A DNA stretch of 64,000 nt. Source: Ascarosepion bandense. Taxonomy: Eukaryota > Mollusca > Cephalopoda > Sepiida > Sepiidae. The translations under genes and the position numbers were made by a program. The stretch is from contig JBBBDQ010000350.1 in NCBI GenBank assembly GCA_037127315.1, positions 4,071,001 to 4,135,000 on the forward strand, given 5' to 3'. Shown here piece by piece: positions 22,815 through 33,001 of the stretch. The notes under the pieces were generated by a model. The model was not told where the DNA came from. It made no database searches and saw only the letters and a program-made list of their open reading frames with translations. How positions within the stretch are numbered: the stretch's first letter is position 1; every line of letters starts with the position of its first letter.

Positions 22815-25800
22815 GGGGGGGTGCATTGATGCAGTGGATATCAGCTCCGAATGAGAAATTGGAGAGCGGAGCTTGAATTCCTGTTGAATTCGTTGCATTT
22901 ACTTACACACAAATACCCTTGGGCAAAGTATTAATTCATCTCTTCTTTCAAGCTATGGGTTAAATAACAGGACAGATTGGGTTCTGTAGCCTTGGTTGGA
23001 AACCAGTCTACTGCAGAAAGTAATGGCAACCTACTGTGGAAAAATCTTCTGCCTAGTCAGTTATATCTCTCTCAAGACATGATTGCCCAAACATGTATCA
23101 TGTATGGCACTTAACTGACTGATATATATATATATATAGATGTGTGTGTGTGTGTGTGTTAATAAATGCCATTAATCTCTGTTTATTTTAAATATAAAAT
23201 ACAAATCTCATCTATTTTAAATGCAATACATATTTTTTAAATAAAAACCTGTAATCTCTGAATAATATATGGGCTGTGCTAACAGAATCACCTAAAACAA
23301 CCTATAAAACTGTAAATATTTCTAAATTTGATTTGATTTTTTTTCCCTTTTTTTTTTTCATTTAATTTCAGTTATTTCTTGATATCCCCAACAACTCAGC
23401 AAACAAAAAGTTTAGCTTGGATGCTGAGGCATTTACCAAAAGATGGTTCTGTCCAAATTCGAGACGTCACCTCTATGTATTCAGCTATCACACTGATTGG
23501 GCCTCATGCCCAAGAACTTCTGGCAGAGGTCACAGAAGCTTCCACAACAAAAAGTGATTTCAAATTCATGACTTGTAAGGTAAGAAGTGAAATCATGTTT
23601 AGCCCTCAAAGAAATTGTTTTTAGCTTTTTTATGAAATTCTCAACAATTTATGTTGAATAAACAAAACAAAAAAGGTTTTCTAGTTTCATTCAAGTGAGT
23701 GTCCTTATTTTTATTGTTTTTATCACATTTCAATCATTGTATACTTTGGCATTCCTTAGTTATGTTTAGTAGTTATTACACAAACCTTAAGCCTTTTAAT
23801 TTTTTTCTCAAATAATTATTGTTGCGCTTTACTCTTTCATGGAGTTTATCTTTTCACTTCCATATGTAATATATTACCTTGAATAGCAAAGATATGATTG
23901 GCAAATATATCCGGCCATGGATGGTGTTGGCAGAACAACAAAAGCAGAAACAAAGACAGCAACCAGCTTGAAAGGTGATAGCCAGCAAAGATATGATTGG
24001 CAAATATATTCAGCCATAGATGGTGGTGACTGGGTGCAACATCAAAAGCAAAAACACAGGTGGTAACCGGCCTGAAAGGCAAAGATGATTGACAGATATA
24101 TCAGACCATAGATGATGTTAATTAATGGACAACCCAAAAAAGCAAAAATGTGTGGGGATTTTTTTTTTTTTCTTTGGTGGTGGTGGTTGGGGGGGGTGGT
24201 CATATATACCTGGGGTTTTTGACTGAAGACAGAGAGATCCCCACTGATTAAAGAAGCAGAGACTGGCTAACAACTCCCGATGGTTCATTTGTATGTGAGC
24301 AATTTCTTTCCAGCTATTCTCCTGCTCCACACAAGCATCACCAACAAAGAATAAAAATATAAGATTACTTTTCTATATATATATATCTGTTCTTCATTGT
24401 TTGTCCAGATCCAGTGGCAGTATATAAAACAAGCTTTGTAAACATCTTGGAACTGTTTACCTTTGCACTGCCACCTGATGCAAGATAAGTTATAGATATT
24501 ACAAACAAAAACACAAATTTGGCATATTATGTAGTTAGGTTTGTTTTTTTTTTTGTTTTTTTTTATGAACCTGCTTAATAAGCATCAAGAGAAAATTAGA
24601 AAAACTTGAATATCAAGATCAAACCTGGCTTAATCCTGAGATTTTCATCAAATTCTGGGGGAAGATCAGAAACAAAAGAGAACTTGCATTTCTTGTTTGT
24701 CTTGCAGAAGAACACATCAACATGAGTATTAAGTTATAATAAACTTGTAAAATATAATGAAAATTGAAAAAATAAAAACTTTAGTAATCATGTCCTCAAG
24801 CCTGATATTTTGTAGAACTGTAAACGGTGAATAATTGAAAGCTAGACTTTCAAATTTTCATTTGTTGTTTACTGAATTTCCAAGAATTTACTCCAGGTGA
24901 AATGTCAGCATTTAATCCTTAGCAAATGAACTAAATTTGCTTTCTCAAAGACAGGACATTGATTTCCTTTCAACCAAACAAGTGAAAAGATTGAAATTCT
25001 CTTCTGTTCTCCTCTTATTTTTTCTTTGAAATTTAAATTTTGATTATTAAGCTGATGTTATATGAGTAGGTTGACTATTTTTAAAAATTTCTTTTCAGAT
25101 TTGCTAAAACCAAGTTTTCAGATTTCCCAAATATTTTTTTCTCGACTAATAATTTCTTTGTTAATATTTTGCTCTGTAATTATTATTTTGTTATTTAACA
25201 GGTTGTAGATGTGGGGTATGCTAGTGGCATCCGAGCTATGAGACTAACTCATGTTGGAGAAGATGGCTTCATCTTGTACATTCCGGCAGAGGTAAGACGA
25301 AACTTTTGCTGCAAGCAAATTTTGTCATGAACCAACACACAATAAAGAAGAGGTAATTGGAATGCAAAGAACTTTAATCAATGCGATAACTTCCGAATTT
25401 AAAAGCAGATTCTTTTATTGTTCATAGGATGCAAACTTGTCATTTCTATCTCGGCCTACACAAACTCACAGTTCTCTCTTTCTTTCTCCACTTCCCCATC
25501 CCCTCTCCTTTCTTCCTCCTTCTCCTCCCTATTTCTTCCCTCATATGATCACTGAAGTTAAGCAATGTCGAGCTTGGTCAGTACCTAGATGGATAACTAC
25601 TTGAGAATACTAGGAATACTGGTTGTGTCATGGATAATGGCTTGGAATCGTTAATCATAAAACCAAGTTCTAATTTCAGTACAGTTCAATATATTCACTT
25701 ATGTGCAAAATACCCTTGGAAAAGGTATGAATCCAACTTCTCTCCTCAGATATTGGTTAAATAGTAAGACTCTGTTTCATTAAATCATTATCTCCAAAAG

Positions 25801-28740
25801 AATAAAATAAAATTGCATACAAAATATTTAGATTTCAGCATTAAATAAGTCATAGAGATTGATATACCACTAAACAAAAATGACTAATCCTCTTCTTTCC
25901 TTCCTCCCCACCAATCCCCTTCTCCATTTATTGCTCCCCTTTTTTTCTCAAATTTGTTTGGCCCTGAGCATGATGATAAACTGCATCTGGCAGCAAGGCC
26001 TCTGATTGGGAGGTTGTGAGGAGCATGGAACCACCTCTTAATTGCTGTTGTTCCCAGGTTCACCCTGACTCAGTGGTAGCACCTGTTACGCTCCCAGCTA
26101 TGGGCAAATAGTTAACCCCCAAACTGGGGTTAAAACACTATGAAAGTATAAAAATACACTTTTATAGAAATATATATATAAAAATAGACTTTTATAGAAA
26201 AATATCTTTTTGAAGGAAAAATATTACCAACAATACATTTTTGAAGAAAAAATTATTCTCAGCAAAATACTTTTCAGTACAAAAACTAGAAGACATTTTC
26301 AGTTCCTTAAAATAAAAAAGAATAAAAAGAAAAAAATTTCATTAAAATCTGAAATCAACCTTCTCACTATAACCAAACATTAAAAAAAATATACCTTAAA
26401 ACCCCAACTCACTGATGTTGATATACCATTAAACAAAAATCAAATCAAATTTGTTTCTATATTTTTCTAGTATGCCCTTCATGTTTATGACACACTGATG
26501 CGCGCTGGAGTTGATTACGGCATCCGAAATGTTGGTTTTAACTGTATGAAGGAATTGAGAGTCGAGAAGTTTTTTGCCAGTTGGGGAGTGGATTTGACAA
26601 CAACCACATCACCATTTGAATGTGGCCGAGAATTCCGAGTCAAGTTCAGTGTAAGTGTTTTCATTTTATTTGCTGTGAACAATTTGGAAGAAACTTTTAT
26701 CCATTGTAAGTGTCGACAAAAATACAATTCCAAATTTTAAAACAAAACCACCTGTCAGCCGGTTTCGTCCCCCTCATCAGAACTGTAAACAGGGGAAAAT
26801 TATGAAAAGCAAATCTGTTATGGGTGACATGAATGAACGGAAGTGGAAAAGATGTTTTGATTTTACTAAGTTATTCCATCTGAAGATACTAGAGACTCAT
26901 CAGAGCAAGCCCAAGCAAACACTCCCTTTGTTTACAAAGAGAGGGCTGCCTAGACCTGATAAACAGTGACTTCAACACCTTCAGATAGAACAACTAGTGT
27001 GATCTGGCCAAAACAGAAAACCAGTTCACACTAAAATTCGCAGCACAATTCAGATTAATTACCAAAAGATCTGCAAAAATGATTACCTAGACCTGTTTAT
27101 CAGGTCTAGGCAATCAGTAGTTTCATTTAAGTAACTGTAATTTGTAAACTAATAATCTGATTGAACCCAAAATTTGTCCTGTACCATTTGAAGGTTAGTA
27201 CTTCATAAAAATCATGTGGGTTTTCATTAGTAGCACCATTCATATGTCAGGCCCAGGACTTATTGAGTTATAAAGAATATTTACAACAATCAATCTCTCC
27301 TCCCTCCACTAAAAATCAAACCTAATTTATTATGGAAACTACTTTTGACTTGAGATTCCCTTTTATGATCACCTAAATAACATCTACATACAACATGATG
27401 GTGTTTCCATGGGTTCAGTTCTTGAACCAATATTTACTAACTTTTACATGGCTAACCTTGAAGAGATGATATTTAACACCAATAAAAAAACCATCCATCT
27501 ACCTAAGATATGTAGATGATATTATCATCTTAGTTAAAACACAGTTGAAATACATGAACTACAAGAAAGTTTTCAAAAAAACTCTATTTCACATATGAAC
27601 TTAACAATAAGAATAAAATTCCTTTTCTTGATGTATTGATAGACACAAATAATGATACATTCACTACTTCTCTATATAAAACCCAACTAGCATAAACATG
27701 TGTGCTCTAAGCTATAAAAGTGAATGTCTTGACTATAAAAAAATAGCTATTATAACAAATTTAATAAATTGTGCAAAAGTTAACTCATTCCCAAAAAAGA
27801 TTTTCTATGCTGAATTAAAAAACATTAAATAAACTCTCATTAATTTGATGTTCCTAATTACATTGTTGATGAACACATTAGACAAGGTATTAGAAATAGT
27901 GACATAAATAAAAAAACATAATACTTCCTCAAATAATCCTAAACATATCAACCTACTATACTGTAATCAAATGTATTTTAAATATAAAGAAGATGAAAAA
28001 GTCCTAAAAGTCTTGTAATTACTAATACTGTTCGCAGTAAAAATAAAACTAATTATATGCTGTACTAAGTTTATTACAACCAATTTAATTATCTCTTGGT
28101 AGACTGTATCTCTGATAAAAAATCAAGTACATATATTAGATTGACAATCACTACATTATCAAGATGTCTTACACTCCATTTGTCGGATACAAGTTCTATC
28201 GAACAAGATTTAAAGACACATTCCTGTCCACCCTCACAATAGAGTAAAATACTTGTTGAAAAAAAATACTGTGCCACAAAAAACTTCAAAATCTCGAGTC
28301 CCTCTATATCAAAAGCATCCAGACAAAACTGAACAAGATATATTACGATCATTGTAGGAATGTTTTAAAATGCATTTGAGTTGACTAACATTTAACACTA
28401 TGTTACAATTTATGTTCTCTGGTTACCCATTTTGTGTTTGGAATGCGTGTTTACAAAACATCAACCACAATGGTTAATTTTAAAATAGTTATAACTGAGC
28501 CCATTTACAAAAACAAGTGTTTACAAAAAAACACCATCACAAGAGTAAAAATTACATCAAATTTGTCTTTGCAATTGACCTCTGAAGATGACCTCAGAGG
28601 AGATCAAAAGTACTTGGATTAACTAAAAATACAATGCCTTCCTTGATGAGTTTTATCTTAACATCAAGAAGCTAATTAGAAAACTAGAATGGATCATTGT
28701 AAAGATAAATACACATATTATGTCCCTCTCTCTCTCTCGC

Positions 28741-28771
<31 letters not shown>

Positions 28772-30082
28772 AGTTTTCATTTTTAAATGAGTTATTATGC
28801 AACCCAAGTTTGTGTCATCTGGTGTCTTTAGGCAATTAACAATAACTGATTTTACCATTTTTTTAAGAACACTCATGTAACAGGGATTTTTTATGAACGC
28901 GTAATTTTTAAAATTAGAAGTTATAGCATATATATAGTGCGTATGAAACTGTCTCTAAAGGTTAAACCACTATTACTCTGAAGATGTTCCTTCTCGTAAC
29001 AAAATGTGCCAGATATCCATTTTGTTATTTGACTAATTACTATTTTCTGATAGAATTGTATATCATGTCTTTGAATCTGTAGCATCCATGGTTCCAGTGT
29101 GGTGGGTCTAAACTGGTTAAACTAAAGAATGGATATTGTGTGAATCTGAGGTTAGATAATGTGGCCTTTGAAATGTATGTAAACAATGTGCCTAAAGATG
29201 ATGTAGTCACTTACATAAGAGATGGTTTAGTAGTAGGAAGGGAGTTGGTCGGCAGTTGAGATCAGAAGTGAGACCAAGTGAGATACAGCCTGGCTCAATG
29301 CATGTTGTACTGAATTCCCGAAGCTTTTCCTACTCTACAGCCACATAACCTGAAAAGTGAATAGAGAAAATGTTATATGCCTTTATTTATATATAAGTGT
29401 TATGGTTGTCATTTTAATAAGCGAGAATATCGTCATTTGATCAGTGTGGAAAAGGCAAGCGATTTTATAAGAGAGAAGATAACAAGTTTTGAGACCCAGT
29501 TGTCAAATTAGTAATCATTGTTCTATCAAAGAGTATACAGCATATGACATTTTGGTTGCAGTTTAAATTTCAGCATCTTGGTATAAAATAAATATGAATA
29601 GTTGCCATGAAAATAGAGATAGACTAACAATAACCTTGTAATGTGACATTTGTCATTGGGCATACAGTGGAAATTAAATAATGTCCTCTTATATATATAC
29701 TAGCAGTATAGCCCGGCGTTGCTCGGGTGTAATGAAAGCTTTAAAACTAATCTATGGTCCTGGAGCTCAGACTCTTTGGACGTTGCCATGAAAGACTAAA
29801 AAGCAATAGTTGTTTCCAGTTAAAGCAGAACCGTAGACTGAAAGAAAAATGAATGGATGTAAGTCAAATTTTGATTTCCTGGTATCGATATCAAATAAAT
29901 TTTTTTCGTCGTAAACTGAATTTTGAAGACTAAATAAGTCCTCTGAGTAAATGGTATCATGGCTGAGACCAAGAACTACAATTATACCTACTTAGAGCCA
30001 AACCCGAAGCAAAAACTAAAAGGGCTGAAAAAAATACAGACATACAGGCAGATAAACAAACACATACACAAACATCTTGCCT

Positions 30083-30128
<46 letters not shown>

Positions 30129-30543
30129 CAATTTTCTGCACTATTGTAAGAACTGCAACCTTGAAACTTCTGAATATCGTTTCTTATGTCTTTGTCTATG
30201 AGTGTATCAAATTTGATTAAAATCGGACCCACTCCTTCTATTATCCGATTTTTTCAATTATCGATTTTAGATATTTATTGGGTGTACTTCGACACAAAAC
30301 CTAGCTAAGAACACTTGCAGATGCTTATAGTACAACTGTGTAAATTTTCAAGAAAATTGGTTCAGCCGTTTCGGAGTCTATAGGTAATGGACACACACAC
30401 ACAAAGTCCCATTTATAAATAAGTTTTGATAGATTTAGATATATAGTGAAGTAAATTAATAAATATACTTATGAGGGTGCATGTATGTATAGTATTATTA
30501 TTCAGGTGTTAATAAAACAGTGCTTAATGTATGAACAGAGCTG

Positions 30544-30584
<41 letters not shown>

Positions 30585-32955
30585 TATACATATTATCCTA
30601 TGTCTATGGTATGAATAGGAGTTTCATGCGTTATACAATTATCAGGTGCATATTTCAAACTCAAAAATGTTTGAAATATACACCTGATGATTGCATAATG
30701 CATGAAACTCGGTCATGCCATAGACGTAGGATACTATATATATATAGTGTGTTGGATGAATTGTCCAAATTACACAAAAATGAAAATAACACTGACATCT
30801 AATTTTAACACATATATTTAGCAAAATTACACAAAAATATTTTGAAATACTAAAGAGTCAATAAAATTGCCATTGGTTTCAACCAAAAGTCTTTAGACAA
30901 CTTCAGAATCTTCTGTAACTCTTCTGGATGGTCTCCTTGTTTATGTTCGTGAATGTGGCCATCATCCTTGCCTTCAGTTTATTTTTGGTGTTACAAGGAG
31001 ATTTGTTGGTCTTTTGCTCAACCACGCCTCACGCATAATAATCAAGGGGGTTGCAGTCTGGGGAGTTATGTGACCAAATGTAAAGGATGATGTGGTTGCA
31101 GAAATTGTCTAACAGCCATGACTGTGTTCTCCTGCTTGTGTGGCATGGTGCAGAATCCTGTTGTCAGACATAGGGTCTTCCAGCAGCCATCCTCTCAACT
31201 CAGAGCAGCAGTACATTCTCAAGGCACTTGATGTTGGCCTCCATGTCGAGTCTGAGACCATGTGAGAAGATGAATGGAGCCATAATGTCGCCATCACTAG
31301 TGATCACTCCAAACACCATGATGTCGACTGGATATATCATCCAACTATTTCTGAATCCTCTGCAGTCCTCAGATTGACACCCAAACACTCTGAAATGTTC
31401 ATATTGCAGCTTCTGGTGCGAATGCCAAGCAGTACAGCATGCCATTTTCAAATTTCTGGCAGAGTGATACACACACGACAGTCCTCATCCATAAAATTAT
31501 GGATTTGCCCCACCAACTCTGATGTTCTGACTTCCCTACTCCTCCCACACCTCTCATCGTCCCTCACACACTCCCTGAATTCCTTGAATCTCTTGTGCAA
31601 CTCAAAAACCAATGATCCGCCCATGCAGGAGGGTCTGTAAGCAGTCTGAAGTATTCCATACGTTTCCGTGGCATTCTTTCCAAGTTTAACACAAAACTTT
31701 ATTGCATATTGTTCTTCCAATGTGTCCTCTCACCTGGAATGCATTTTCAAAAAGCATCAGCTGTGACGACCAGGATTTAGTAGGGTGTGTTCCTAATCCT
31801 GCTGCAGGTGTCCCTTTGAACCTGAAATGATAAAAATGGGTCTGTTATCTCATCAGATGTATAGTAATACCATCATACAATTTCAAGAACCTACAATAAT
31901 TTTAAATGCCTCGACAAAAAAAGTCCAGAAACTTATTGAAGGCACCTCATGTATGTAAAGAAATCAAAAATAAACATGGAACAGGAGTGAAGGAAGCGGG
32001 AATGGGGGGGGGGGGGGGGTGAAGGGAAGAAAAAAGGGGAGACAGCGCAAAAAGGGATAATGTGTGTTGGATATGCAGATATGACAGCTGTTAGCCACAA
32101 GAGGGTGGGGAGAAAGGGACAGATACATAAAAAGCAAATAAAAAAGAGAGAAAAAGGGGAAATAGAAAATATTACATATTCCGCTTTGCCAAGTTTTTCA
32201 AAAATTTTTCATTTCAAAATAAAATAGGGTTTGATTATTGATGAAATCAAATTAATTTATGTTAAAATCTACCACAGGAATAAAAAGGAAAGGCAGAAAA
32301 AGAAAGATGGTATTGGTAGGGGATATAAATAAAGAAAAATGTTTTAATATATAAAAAATATATCTAAAACTAAGAAATCAACTGTTTTAGGGAATCATGA
32401 AATTATAGATAGTTGTAAGGTACATTATAGTCACTTTTAAGCAGCACCAACACATCAGTAATTCATATAATATGAGTGGATTACATCACAGATAATTACG
32501 TATTATGTACATATTATATGAAATGATTTGTTTGAATATTATCTTTGATCGATACTCGTATTTAAGATATTCTGTTTTTAATTAAATTTAATTTTAATTA
32601 TCGATCAAAAATAATGTTCAAATAATTTTAAATTGTCGATTGTTTATAAGCAAGTTTCATTAATCTTATATATATAAATTTTAAAATTATTTTAAAAAGA
32701 TATTCTTAAAAATCTAAAAATTAATAAGAATAATGTGAATATATATAAATAAAATTAACTAAAAATAAAATTAAAAATGTATATGCATGTGTGTGTGTGC
32801 ATATATATGTGTGTGTGTATGCTGATGTATGTATTTATTAGTGTTAGGTATGTATATTTTATATAGAAAATATATATCTAACACTAAAAAATACATAAGC
32901 ATATATTGTAATATTTCCTGTGTATTTATTTACATAAGCATTTATCTACATAAGC

Positions 32956-33001
<46 letters not shown>

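Larger units (their letters stand above)
26745..28625 (+). mobile_element. Penelope-like element, degenerate
   Basis: Broken plus-strand frames give DGVSMGSVLEP..NFYMANLEE and a YVDD-like box near 27505 (Penelope RT), then CLDYKKIAIITNLINCAK, then near 28080-28300 the GIY-YIG-side block TYIRLTITTLSRCLTLHLSD with SSIEQ. The terminus CTCTGAAGATGACCTC..AAAAGTACTTGG at 28582-28619 matches that at 40240. Many stops; inactive. Confidence 0.75.

Noticed and set aside
29959..30201. Open frames with Ile-Tyr repeats (also near 9250, 18050, 22750, 32950, 37300, 49530, 61750, 62390)
   Set aside because: These come from (AT)n microsatellites.
32004..32019. 16-G run as G-quadruplex regulator of PDPR
   Set aside because: A plain homopolymer within a purine-rich intron stretch; no evidence for function and prone to sequencing error.
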